From: Accumulibacter sp.
GTDB taxonomy: Bacteria; Pseudomonadota; Gammaproteobacteria; Burkholderiales; Rhodocyclaceae
DNA: 64,000 bases
NCBI GenBank assembly: GCA_017302455.1
Contig: JAFLDO010000022.1
Location: 1 to 64,000, forward strand
Direction: 5' to 3'
Made by a program: the position numbers and the translations under genes. This document shows positions 1-6,801 of the stretch, piece after piece; positions within the stretch are counted from its first letter, which is position 1; every line of letters begins with the position of its first letter. The notes beneath the pieces were generated by a model. That model had not been told where the DNA came from. It ran no database searches and saw nothing but the letters and a program-made list of their open reading frames with translations.

Positions 1-158
1 AAGCGGTAGGCCGCAATCGTCTCCGACCAGCCCGAACACGCCGACGGGATACTCAGTGTCGGTTTGGCCGCCAGCGTGTCCAACAACGTGATCGCTCGCT
101 TGTTCAGTCGTCGGTCCCCCAAGTCAAGTTCCTTCAGCTCCTCCCCAGCCCAGCCCAT
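1..158 (-). CDS. IS4-family transposase, N-terminal fragment (partial at window edge)
   Basis: Translating the minus strand from the ATG at 158 gives 52 residues beginning MGWAGEELKELDLGDRRLNK and continuing with an ALLDTLA-like helix and a SIPSACSGWSETIAAYR block. This is the N-terminal DNA-binding region typical of Tn5-type IS4-family transposases (family knowledge). A GAAGGTGG ribosome-binding sequence lies just upstream of the ATG. The gene runs off the left edge of the window, so the DDE catalytic region cannot be inspected. Confidence 0.75.
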   Translation of the reverse strand, partial: MGWAGEELKELDLGDRRLNKRAITLLDTLAAKPTLSIPSACSGWSETIAAYR

Positions 159-205
159 TCTGCCACCTTCTCAAAAAAAATCGGCAGCTTACAACGAGAT
201 GCTAA

Positions 206-224
206 AGTTGTGTATAAGGATATG
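206..224 (-). repeat. IS50-like terminal inverted repeat
   Basis: Read on the minus strand, this site is CATATCCTTATACACAACT. It shares the uninterrupted core CTTATACACAA with the 19-bp outer end of IS50/Tn5. It sits 48 bp upstream of the transposase start, where the element end is expected. Confidence 0.65.
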
Positions 225-329
225 GGTTTAATGTGCCTTGAGACCATCCAGGCATTCAGGCTCGTGCAAGCGCAGAATCCGCTTGTCTACGCAGCTGATT
301 CGGCTTGCAACGCCCTTTAGGAGAATGAG

Positions 330-638
330 ATGGAAACGTATGAAGAAATGTATAACAGGTTGAAGGATGATTTCACGCTCGTGATGGATTATACCACATA
401 CGAACCGCCCACAAATCATCGTTTCAAGGTGGTTGTATATGACGTGAGGTATTACGACAACGAGGACACTCGCCTGATTGCCGAGGACTTCGTGGATTAC
501 TTCGATGAGTATAATCAAAATGGTAAGAAGGCGTTCGAGAATGATGAGCAAGCGCGAGAGCACTTCTTGCAGAAGGCACACCAGGCTATGGGCTGGAACA
601 TCGCTGATTGTCGGGTGTTGATTACCATAGAAAGTTAA
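330..638 (+). CDS. Hypothetical protein, 102 aa
   Basis: I do not recognise this protein. It is a compact soluble protein of 102 residues, rich in Asp, Glu, Tyr and Phe (METYEEMYNRLKDDF at the start). It has no signal peptide and no membrane segment. A good AGGAGAATGAG ribosome-binding region precedes the ATG. The codon use looks less GC-rich than the flanking core genes, and it stands alone between an insertion-sequence end and degraded DNA, so it was probably acquired (inference). Another possibility is an orphan immunity or antitoxin-like protein, but nothing in the sequence proves this. Confidence 0.6.
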   Translation: METYEEMYNRLKDDFTLVMDYTTYEPPTNHRFKVVVYDVRYYDNEDTRLIAEDFVDYFDEYNQNGKKAFENDEQAREHFLQKAHQAMGWNIADCRVLITIES

Positions 639-1097
639 AGTTTTTTCACCCGAGCAGTTTCTTTTACCGACCGACGAACCCAGCGGCCACGTTATATGCA
701 CTGGCGGAGCAGGGTGTCGGCACTATGCGATTTGCAGTAATGCGCGCAGAAAAGGGGCCCGCGCAGAAAAGGGACCAGGCTCACGATTCCATTCAAGCAA
801 GAGCGCGATCCAGTCAGTTTCGTCGACCTGATGCTCGGCGCGGATTGGATGACGACAGCCAACGACCACCAGAAAGGCGTGATGGGCGGTATCATCTCGG
901 GCATCTGTTGGGCCACGGCGTTCCAGTCGCGGACCTGCCATTCAGAGCAGCACTCCCGCGTTCGATCAGCTTGCTTTCTCTTCGCGTCGTTCAAGCAGAG
1001 CCCCGACGACGACGGCTATCGGTAGTTTCTGCGAATGGTTGGCGTCGTGGACTGGAAAGAGCTTGTGCTAAATTGAGACTGGTTTTTTTGTAGTTTG
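639..1097. other. Intergenic region with degraded mobile DNA
   Basis: There is no convincing intact gene here. Reading frames of 60-160 codons exist on both strands but overlap each other and match nothing I recognise. The stretch contains a tandem pair of a 16-bp unit (GCGCAGAAAAGGGGCC at 744-759 and a one-base variant at 761-776). It also holds a segment from about 764 to 1085 bounded by RAYT-type repeats. Confidence 0.5.
764..1085. mobile_element. Possible degenerate or non-autonomous RAYT-type element
   Basis: The left end (764-792) contains AGGGACCAGGCTCACGATTC and the right end (about 1069-1085) contains TAAATTGAGACTGG. These resemble, in the same order and orientation, the left and right ends of the RAYT unit at 4652-5449. 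No transposase frame is preserved between them. This could be a MITE-like derivative or the scar of an older copy. Confidence 0.35.
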
Positions 1098-1190
1098 GCG
1101 GCGGTCGCCGGCAATGCCGCGACGGCGAGGCAACTCGACAGCCTTGCGCAAGGTCTCGAGGCGGAGGCGAACCGCTTCAGACTCGGCTGA
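1098..1190 (+). pseudogene. C-terminal tail of a methyl-accepting chemotaxis protein (remnant)
   Basis: One frame reads AAVAGNAATARQLDSLAQGL followed by EAEANRFRLG and a stop. This alanine- and leucine-rich coil ending in a Phe-Arg-Leu motif is typical of the last 30 residues of bacterial chemoreceptors (family knowledge). An in-frame stop lies a few codons upstream, so nothing else of the receptor remains. It is probably what was left after the mobile DNA to its left entered. The match is short, so confidence is moderate. Confidence 0.45.
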
Positions 1191-1373
1191 AGCGGTCTGC
1201 GCGCCGGGTCCGGCGAGCAGACCAGAGAGGCAGGCCGCACGTGCTCGATGCTGGTCAGCGCGTCGTCCGGCGCCTGCATGGCGCCTGCTCGCGCTGACCG
1301 GTGACGATCACCCCAGCAGGATTACGCCAGGACGACCCGCCATCGTCGAGGCGGTTTTCAGGTCTAATGCGGA

Positions 1374-3692
1374 ATGCGCACCGGTATTGTCGCCTTCGCT
1401 CTCGGTGTCGGCTTTCTGCAGACGCAGGAGACTCTGCCGGCCTGGTCGCCCGTCGTGGGCGCGCTGGTCGCCGCGCTCTCGTTCCTGCTCTGGCAGGCAC
1501 GCCGGCAGGATGCCATCAATCGCTCCGTATCGCTGTTCGCCTGCGCATTGCTGGGTTTCTCGTGGGCGGCGCTTTTCGCCGACCAGCGCTTGCAGGACCA
1601 CCTGCCGGAGGCGTGGGAGGGCCGTGATGTCGATGTCGTCGGGGTCGTCGCCACCCTGCCGCAGGGCTTCGAGCGCGGCGAGCGCTTCCCCTTCGATGTC
1701 GAGTCGGTGCTGACGCCGGGCGCGCAACTGCCGCGACGGATCATGCTTTCCTGGTATCACGGCTGGCTGGAAGACGAGTGGCGCGATGGACTGGCGATTC
1801 GCCCGGGTGAGCGCTGGCGTTTCACGGTTCGTCTGAAGCGTCCCCACGGCAACGCCAATCCGCATGGCTTCGACTACGAGGCCTGGCTCTTCGAGCGCGG
1901 ACTGCGGGCCACCGGCTACGTGCGTCCACGCGCCGATGCGCAGCGCCTGGACGACTTCGTCTGGCGGCCCGGCTACGCGATCGAGCGCCTGCGTGAGGGG
2001 GTTCGCCGATCCTTCCTTGAGGTCCTGCCCGATGCTCCCTATGCGGGAGTTCTCGTCGCCCTGGCGATCGGCGACCAACAGGCCATTCCCACAGACCAGT
2101 GGCGTCTGTTCCGGCAGACCGGTGTGACGCACCTGATGTCGATCTCTGGCCTGCATGTAACGATGGTGGCGGCGCTGTCCGCCGGCCTTGTCGGCTGGCT
2201 GTGGCGGCGCAGCGAGCGGCTGATGCTCTTCTTGCCGGCGCCGAAGGCGGCGACCGCTGCCGGCTGGCTGGCCGCTTTGGGCTATTCGCTGCTCGCCGGT
2301 TTTGCCGTGCCGACGCAGCGCACCCTGTACATGTTGAGCGTGGTGGCACTGGCCCTGTGGTCGGGTCGCAATCTGGGGGTCAGCCGCAGTCTGTTGCTGG
2401 CGCTGCTGCTGGTGCTCCTGCTCGATCCGTGGGCGGTTTTGTCGCCGGGCTTCTGGCTCTCCTTCGCTGCCGTCGGGCTACTGTTCTTTGTTGGCACGGG
2501 ACGCATCGGTGCCGCGCGTGGCTGGCGAGCCGCACTCGCGAACTGGGGCGCGACGCAGTGGGCGGTGACCGTCGGGACGCTGCCCTTGCTGCTCTTTCTG
2601 TTCCAGCAGTTTTCGCTGGTTTCGCCGCCGGCCAACGCGGTGGCGATCCCGCTGGTCAGCTTCGTGATTACGCCGCTGGCGCTGGTATTCGCGGTCATTC
2701 CCTGGCCGCTGCTGCTGCATTTCGATCACTGGCTGTTGGCCGGATTGATGCGCTTCCTCGAATGGCTGGCCGTCTGGCCGGTCTGGGAACAAGCGGCACC
2801 CCCTTTGGCCGCAACCCTGCTCGCCGTGCCGGGCGCCATCTGGCTGTTGCTGCCGCGCGGCTTCCCGGCGCGCTGGCTTGGCGTCTGCCTGCTGCTGCCG
2901 GCGCTGCTCTGGCCGGCGCCGCGGCCGGCGTTGGGTGATGCCTGGGTGGACGTGCTCGATGTCGGCCAGGGACTGGCAGTGGTCGTACGTACTGCCGAGC
3001 ACACGCTGCTCTACGATACCGGGCCGCTGTACAGCGCCGAGTCCGACGCCGGTCAGCGCATCGTCGTGCCCTATCTGCGTGCCACCGGTGTCAGGGAGCT
3101 TGACACGCTGATCGTCACGCATCGCGACAAGGACCATTCCGGTGGCGTCGTCGCCGTACAGCAAGCCCTGCCGATCGCGCGCACGCTGTCGTCGGTTCCC
3201 GAACTCGTCGGTGAGCGCTGTGTTGCTGGTCAGGCCTGGGAGTGGGATGGCGTGCATTTCACGATCCTGCACCCACAGGCCGACGACTACGAGCGCAAGG
3301 CCGCCAAGACCAACAACATGAGTTGTGTGCTGCGCATCGAAAATGCCTTCGGCAGCGTTCTGCTCACCTCCGACATCGAGGCGCGCGACGAGCAGGCGCT
3401 GCTGGCCCGGGCAGCAGACCAACTACGCAGCGACGTGCTGCTCGTCCCGCACCACGGTAGCGCCACGTCGTCGACGCCTGACTTCGTTGCTGCCGTCGCC
3501 GCGCGTGACGTGATCATTCCGGTCGGCTACCGCAACCGCTTCCAGCATCCGCGGCCCGATGTCGTCGCACGCTACGCGGGCAGCCGGCTGTGGCGCAGCG
3601 ATCGCGATGGCGCGGTACGCATCGACCTGGCCAGCGGCCTCGCGTTGTCCTCCTATCGCGGCGAATATCGTCGGTACTGGCAGGGACGCTGA
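1374..3692 (+). CDS. comEC: ComEC/Rec2-type DNA uptake channel
   Basis: This inner-membrane protein of 772 residues is expected to translocate single-stranded DNA during natural transformation. The order of domains is typical: an N-terminal DUF4131 region with membrane helices (about 1-190), the multi-helix Competence domain (about 215-480, including THLMSISGLHVTM) and a C-terminal metallo-beta-lactamase-like domain (about 520-740). The last carries the metal-binding THRDKDHSGG motif near residue 580 and a later PHHGS motif. Length is normal for the family. The frame is intact although mobile remnants flank it on both sides. No other competence gene is in the window, so function in uptake is inferred from the family. 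Confidence 0.93.
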   Translation: MRTGIVAFALGVGFLQTQETLPAWSPVVGALVAALSFLLWQARRQDAINRSVSLFACALLGFSWAALFADQRLQDHLPEAWEGRDVDVVGVVATLPQGFERGERFPFDVESVLTPGAQLPRRIMLSWYHGWLEDEWRDGLAIRPGERWRFTVRLKRPHGNANPHGFDYEAWLFERGLRATGYVRPRADAQRLDDFVWRPGYAIERLREGVRRSFLEVLPDAPYAGVLVALAIGDQQAIPTDQWRLFRQTGVTHLMSISGLHVTMVAALSAGLVGWLWRRSERLMLFLPAPKAATAAGWLAALGYSLLAGFAVPTQRTLYMLSVVALALWSGRNLGVSRSLLLALLLVLLLDPWAVLSPGFWLSFAAVGLLFFVGTGRIGAARGWRAALANWGATQWAVTVGTLPLLLFLFQQFSLVSPPANAVAIPLVSFVITPLALVFAVIPWPLLLHFDHWLLAGLMRFLEWLAVWPVWEQAAPPLAATLLAVPGAIWLLLPRGFPARWLGVCLLLPALLWPAPRPALGDAWVDVLDVGQGLAVVVRTAEHTLLYDTGPLYSAESDAGQRIVVPYLRATGVRELDTLIVTHRDKDHSGGVVAVQQALPIARTLSSVPELVGERCVAGQAWEWDGVHFTILHPQADDYERKAAKTNNMSCVLRIENAFGSVLLTSDIEARDEQALLARAADQLRSDVLLVPHHGSATSSTPDFVAAVAARDVIIPVGYRNRFQHPRPDVVARYAGSRLWRSDRDGAVRIDLASGLALSSYRGEYRRYWQGR

Positions 3693-4055
3693 AACGCTGG
3701 GCAGTGGTCTGCCCTGTATTCCTCGCTCTGCCCTTCGCGCCTGTTTGGCCGCTATTGCAGACACGCGTGTCACTCAGGCTTGGCCTTCGCGCAGTAACAA
3801 ACGTTAGCCAGATCGGCAAAGTCGTCATCTTGGGTCCACACGTTCGAAACGCAATCGAAGTCGATGCCTTCGGTGGTCTTTGGTGCTGAAAGTTTGGTGG
3901 ACCATGCTGCGGCCGCACCCCAAAGGGGCCAGACTCACAATTCCACTCGTCCTCTCTTGAACAGGGCGGGCATTGCGGTGTTGCGGTTGGGATGGGCTCT
4001 AACGTGGAAGCGTCTCTCTGGAGCGGAAGGTTAGACGACGTTGAGCAATGAGAAC
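3693..4055. other. Intergenic region with a RAYT-type repeat and a possible PIN-like remnant
   Basis: There is no intact gene in this stretch. It contains a 30-bp repeat copy at 3916-3945 that is identical to the left end of the RAYT unit at 4652. On the minus strand, 3770-3838 reads VWTQDDDFADLANVCYCAKA before a stop, which resembles the conserved T-K-D-x-D-F block of DUF5615 PIN-like toxins. The match is too short to call a gene. Confidence 0.4.
3916..3945 (+). repeat. RAYT-associated repeat, copy B
   Basis: This 30-bp stretch, with core AAAGGGGCCAGACTCACAAT, is identical to the sequence at 4652-4681 that forms the left end of the RAYT unit. The two direct copies bracket the toxin-antitoxin locus at 4056-4652. 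Confidence 0.8.
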
Positions 4056-4364
4056 CTACGCGGGAACCACCGCCTGGGCTACGAGCTTGACGCCCAGTGC
4101 CGCGCACACGCGAGACACGGTATCGAAGCGCGGGAGCGCATCTGACCGCAGCGCCCGGTAGAGGGCCTCGCGCGTGAGACCGGACGCCCGCGCGATCTCG
4201 GTCATGCCGCGCGCGCGGGCAATCGTGCCGAGCGCATGGGCGAATTCGGCCGGATCGTTCTCTTCAAGAACGATGGTCAGGTACTCGGCAATAGCCTGCT
4301 GGTCAGGTAAATGCTCGGCCATGTCGAATTCCGGCAACTCGGCAACCTTGATCCTTTTGGTCAT
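4056..4364 (-). CDS. HigA-like addiction-module antidote protein
   Basis: This 102-residue protein belongs to the putative addiction-module antidote family (COG3636-like). Residues 50-102 form a Cro/C1-type helix-turn-helix: ARARGMTEIARASGLTREAL is followed by RALRSD and a Phe-Asp-Thr-Val segment. The N-terminal half (ELPEFDMAEHLPDQQAIAEY) is also typical of the family. It should bind its toxin and repress the operon. It lies four bases downstream of the partner toxin gene, which has lost its 5' end, so the antitoxin may now be an orphan. Toxin before antitoxin is the normal order for this family. Confidence 0.85.
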   Translation of the reverse strand: MTKRIKVAELPEFDMAEHLPDQQAIAEYLTIVLEENDPAEFAHALGTIARARGMTEIARASGLTREALYRALRSDALPRFDTVSRVCAALGVKLVAQAVVPA

Positions 4365-4367
4365 GGT

Positions 4368-4652
4368 TCAATCCTCCACGGTAGCGGCCAACGTGATGGC
4401 CTTGGCAATATCGGCGGCCTGCGTAGACTTGTCGCCACCGCCTAGCATCACGATCAGCGCCGCGCCGCGCTGCACGTAGTACATGCGCCAGCCCGGCCCG
4501 AAGTGTTCGCGCATCTCGAACACGCTCTCGCCGACCGGCTTGACATCACCCAGGTTACCCGCCTGCGCTTTCTCCAAACGCCGCGCCAGGCGACGATGCG
4601 TCATGCTGTCACTGAGGCCGGAAAGCCACGCGGAAAACTCGGGGATGAGTTC
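4368..4652 (-). pseudogene. HigB/RelE-like addiction-module toxin, 5' end removed by the RAYT unit
   Basis: The preserved part matches the COG3657 killer-protein family: RRLEKAQAGNLGDVKPVGES, then a GPGWRMYYVQRG strand and a LGGGDKSTQAADI segment. Family members usually run to about 100 residues. Here the reading frame can be followed back to PEFSAWLSGLSD at about 4640 and then enters the RAYT repeat at 4652, where it meets a stop with no start codon. The first internal ATG is at 4604 and would give a 78-residue protein lacking the first helix. The toxin is therefore probably inactive, unless translation starts internally. Confidence 0.75.
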
Positions 4653-4681
4653 ACCCCAAAGGGGCCAGACTCACAATTCCA
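4652..4681 (+). repeat. RAYT-associated repeat, copy C (left end of unit)
   Basis: Identical over 30 bp to 3916-3945. The stop codon of the transposase gene lies inside it, at 4671-4673. Confidence 0.8.
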
Positions 4682-5408
4682 TTGAGACCTGTCTAGGCTC
4701 TCCCTCCCCAGTCCCGTGTGCCATGGGCTTTTTCGGTCGGCCCCGCGGTCGGGCTTCGCGTCGGTGCCCCATCGCCTTTTCAATGCTGTCAAGGAAGCGC
4801 GCGTCCCCCAGCGGTTGTCCCTGGCCCATCGCCATGCGGATCCCGCCTATCACCTCGGCGTCGAGTTCTGATCGGAACAATTCCCTATACGACACCAGCC
4901 GCTCAGCGCGGCTCTCTCCCAAGCCCAGATAGACTTCATGAGGCGTCAACAACGGGTCGGCCTCCCCGAGTCCGTTGGCCCGATAACTGCTCCAACGATA
5001 GCGCGCCGGATCATCCACGATCGCCGCACGAACTGGATTCAGTTCAATGTAGCGCTGACAGACGAGCAAATAGTCATCGGCCTGTACCAGCGATGACTTG
5101 TAACGGCCGTCCCACAAGGTGCCAGTGCGCCGGTAAGCTCTGTTGACGTACTGCACATAGCGCCTGCCGAGCGAGATCATCAACCGGCACACAGCCGTCG
5201 CTTCCGGCGGCGTCACGAGCAGATGCACGTGGTTGGTCATTTGCACATACGCATGAAGCTGGCAGCCGATCGCCTTGGTAGCCTCCCCCAGCCATTCCCG
5301 ATAGGCGAGGTAGTCGTCCTCGGCGAAGAAGCATGCGTCGCGGTTATGCCCCCGCTGAACGATGTGCAGGGGCAGGCCGGGGAGATGAATTCGGGTACGA
5401 CGAGGCAT
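4671..5408 (-). CDS. REP-associated tyrosine transposase (Y1_Tnp family)
   Basis: This 245-residue protein belongs to the IS200/IS605-like Y1 transposase superfamily, RAYT branch. The start MPRRTRIHLPGLPLHIVQRG is characteristic. The HUH metal motif appears as NHVHLLVTP near residue 62, and candidate catalytic tyrosines lie in the RRYVQYVNRAYRRTGTLWDG segment. The family nicks and joins single-stranded DNA at repeat hairpins. I chose the ATG at 5408 because it begins the conserved domain; an upstream ATG at 5540 would add 44 unrelated residues. The basic tail (PRGRPKKP) is intact. A broken relative of the C-terminus is at 8230-8367. Confidence 0.9.
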   Translation of the reverse strand: MPRRTRIHLPGLPLHIVQRGHNRDACFFAEDDYLAYREWLGEATKAIGCQLHAYVQMTNHVHLLVTPPEATAVCRLMISLGRRYVQYVNRAYRRTGTLWDGRYKSSLVQADDYLLVCQRYIELNPVRAAIVDDPARYRWSSYRANGLGEADPLLTPHEVYLGLGESRAERLVSYRELFRSELDAEVIGGIRMAMGQGQPLGDARFLDSIEKAMGHRREARPRGRPKKPMAHGTGEGEPRQVSMEL

Positions 5409-5426
5409 GCGGGAAGTATAGCAGAT

Positions 5427-5449
5427 TAAATTGAGCCTGGCCCCTTTAG
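5427..5449 (-). repeat. RAYT-associated repeat, copy D (right end, inverted)
   Basis: The minus strand reads CTAAAGGGGCCAGGCTCAAT, an imperfect copy of the left end in inverted orientation. It lies 20-40 bases upstream of the transposase start codon. Confidence 0.7.
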
Positions 5450-5536
5450 CCACAAGAAGTTCTGGCCGACAAAAGCAAGTAACTCGGTATGAAAATCCGA
5501 GTAGTGCTTGTGATATTCCATCTCCGCAAAAACCAT
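5450..5536 (-). pseudogene. 5' fragment of an integron cassette gene cut by the RAYT unit
   Basis: Starting at the ATG at 5536, shortly after the R' box of attC1, the minus strand reads MVFAEMEYHKHYSDFHTELL and AFVGQNF before it enters the RAYT end and stops at 5426. The position is exactly where the gene of the next cassette should begin. The product is unrecognised. The fragment does not match the missing start of the toxin at 4368-4652, so DNA between them was probably lost. Confidence 0.4.
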
Positions 5537-5555
5537 TCAAGCCTCAATGTGAGAC

Positions 5556-5644
5556 GCCCAACGTAGAATTAACCGGCGCCGGCAAGAGCGCCGCCGGACA
5601 AGCAACCACGCTGCACCGGCGTCCAGTTGAATGCCGGGTTAGCC
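5556..5644 (-). other. attC1 integron recombination site
   Basis: On the minus strand the site begins with the R'' box GGCTAAC (5638-5644) and ends with the R' box GTTGGGC (5556-5562), 89 bp in all. The two halves are imperfectly complementary, with GAATTAACCGG facing a CCAGTTGAATG-type arm, as folding attC hairpins require. The stop codon of the neighbouring cassette gene overlaps R'', which is usual. Confidence 0.75.
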
Positions 5645-6157
5645 ATTTTGGTTCTCACTTGAGTACTGCCAAAGAGCCATATCTAACTCTCTGACGGAGA
5701 GATTATGAGCGGTTGCAACAGAGCGACAAATTTCAACGTATTCGTTCCAGAATGCGAATGTGTACTGTGAGGGTTGGTCGATTCCAAGGCTCCATATAGC
5801 CCTGAAATCTAGAATGGGGTACGTTTGGTCAACGCAGAAGTGCAATATAACAGAGGCCGTTGGAAATTGAACGCCTGAAAGTAGCGTGAGCGAACCCAGC
5901 CTAGACTCTTCGCATTGTGCCGAAAAGGAAAAGGTTGTTATTTCTCTAACAAGCGGCTCGGGGTTCTTTAGAGCAAGGTCTGAGCGTCTTTTTGATTTCC
6001 AGTGACATATCTCGTGTAATTGAGTGGTAGTTAAATAGCCCTGATTTGGCCCAATTTGATGGTATTTTTCAAGATTGGCTTCGGCGCTGAAATTGTAGCG
6101 ACCTTGATAGTCTTTTAGCTCTCCAGTAGGAATGCGTAGTGAGTAGTTGATGGGCAT
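5639..6157 (-). CDS. Integron cassette protein, hypothetical, 172 aa
   Basis: This soluble protein has no signal peptide or membrane helix. It contains a central block TASVILHFCVDQTYPILDFR followed by AIWSLGI, and ends with a helical part (EYVEICRSVATAHNLSVREL, then DMALWQYSSENQ). I recall similar proteins as uncharacterised, widely spread hypothetical proteins; the central block loosely recalls helix-hairpin-helix glycosylase folds, but I would not name a function. The gene fills the cassette between attC2 and attC1, starts a few bases inside the R' side of attC2 and stops inside R'' of attC1. Its base composition is visibly lower in GC than the core genes, which fits acquisition. Confidence 0.8.
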   Translation of the reverse strand: MPINYSLRIPTGELKDYQGRYNFSAEANLEKYHQIGPNQGYLTTTQLHEICHWKSKRRSDLALKNPEPLVREITTFSFSAQCEESRLGSLTLLSGVQFPTASVILHFCVDQTYPILDFRAIWSLGIDQPSQYTFAFWNEYVEICRSVATAHNLSVRELDMALWQYSSENQNG

Positions 6158-6161
6158 ATAT

Positions 6162-6227
6162 GGCTAACGTGGAGTTGAGGGGGCTGCGCGGCTTTTTGCG
6201 CAGGTCCCCTCGAACGCAGGGTTAGGC
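6162..6227 (-). other. attC2 integron recombination site
   Basis: A 66-bp site. The minus strand has R'' GCCTAAC (6221-6227) and R' GTTAGCC (6162-6168). The inner arms GTTGAGGGG and CCCCTCGAAC pair with one unpaired base, followed by a GCTGCGC/GCGCAG stem around a GGCTTTTT loop. This is close to the classical attC fold. Confidence 0.85.
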
Positions 6228-6234
6228 TGCACTT

Positions 6235-6603
6235 TCATATGACAATGATGCCGGAACAGGGCGCAGGCAAATAGATTTGCATTGATTCGTATTGGTCGGA
6301 GTTGTCATATATCCGCAGAGCAAGGTTCTCTGTGAATTGAATTTCGATGGTTCGTTCATCGATCACGATGCCCTTGGTTACTTGCTCGTTGAGTAAGCGA
6401 TGGTAGGCCAAAGACGACCAGCCTTCTGCTTCAGTCCAGTTTGCAACAGGTTCTTCTCGGCAAAGCACGGTTGCCTGACTTTGCACAGCAATTGTGGCTC
6501 CGGAGCCAAACTTGAATTGCACATCGTATTTGCCGATAGCAATTTGATCGAGTGAAGACCCAACGCAAAAGCCCAAGTCAAAATTCGGAGCGAAGCGGTA
6601 CAT
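6235..6603 (-). CDS. Integron cassette protein, DUF6188-like, 122 aa
   Basis: The small protein starts MYRFAPNFDLGFCVGSSLDQ and continues IAIGKYDVQFKFGSGATI, a strand-rich pattern like the DUF6188 family (tentative, from memory). Function is unknown. I chose the ATG at 6603 because it lies just inside the R' box of attC3; starting further upstream at 6633 would require translating through the recombination site. The stop lies 8 bp from R'' of attC2. No signal peptide or membrane segment is visible. Confidence 0.75.
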   Translation of the reverse strand: MYRFAPNFDLGFCVGSSLDQIAIGKYDVQFKFGSGATIAVQSQATVLCREEPVANWTEAEGWSSLAYHRLLNEQVTKGIVIDERTIEIQFTENLALRIYDNSDQYESMQIYLPAPCSGIIVI

Positions 6604-6608
6604 GTGCA

Positions 6609-6737
6609 GCCTAACGTTCGAGCTAACCGGCACGCGGAGGCAGGCAGCGTAAGGCTGGCGCGCGACAGTGGCGAAGCCGCTGCGCGCCAGCCTTACGCTG
6701 CCTGCCGTAGCGTGTCCGGTTGAGCGAGGGGTTAGGC
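6609..6737 (-). other. attC3 integron recombination site with a long stem
   Basis: A 129-bp site with R'' GCCTAAC (6731-6737) and R' GTTAGGC (6609-6615) on the minus strand. The arms AGCTAACCGGCACGC and GCGTGTCCGGTTGAGC pair imperfectly. Inside them is a nearly perfect stem of about 25 bp made from GGCAGGCAGCGTAAGGCTGG and its complement, around an 18-base loop. Confidence 0.85.
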
Positions 6738-6801
6738 GCCACCAGCGACGACAGTGTAGTGACTGAATTCATAAGTCCTGCCAGCTGACGAGACTGTGCG
6801 C

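Larger units (their letters stand above)
1..224 (-). mobile_element. End of an IS4-family (Tn5/IS50-like) insertion element, cut by the window edge
   Basis: The first 224 bases hold the start of a transposase gene on the minus strand plus a terminal repeat that closely matches an IS50 outer end. The rest of the element lies outside the window, so whether it is intact cannot be judged. Confidence 0.75.
4652..5449 (-). mobile_element. RAYT (REP-associated tyrosine transposase) unit with inverted ends
   Basis: A Y1-type transposase gene is framed by a left end at 4652-4681 (core AAAGGGGCCAGACTCACAAT) and an imperfect inverted copy at 5427-5449 (TAAATTGAGCCTGGCCCCTT). Related copies elsewhere (764, 1069 inverted, 3916, 8211) support it being a dispersed element. 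The unit cuts a minus-strand reading frame at each side. Confidence 0.7.

Noticed and set aside
831-1025. A 64-codon frame beginning MLGADWMTTANDHQ as a gene
   Set aside because: It matches no family I know, has no ribosome-binding site, overlaps other open frames and lies inside a region bounded by transposon-type repeats.
3804-3811. GTTAGCC box near 3805 as a further attC half
   Set aside because: No partner box at a suitable distance and no complementary arms were found.
3997-4036. Possible attC next to the antitoxin gene (boxes CTCTAAC and GTTAGAC)
   Set aside because: The boxes are only about 40 bp apart and the arms between them are not complementary, so it is too short and poorly folding for an attC. 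The toxin-antitoxin pair may still have been a cassette, but this site does not prove it.
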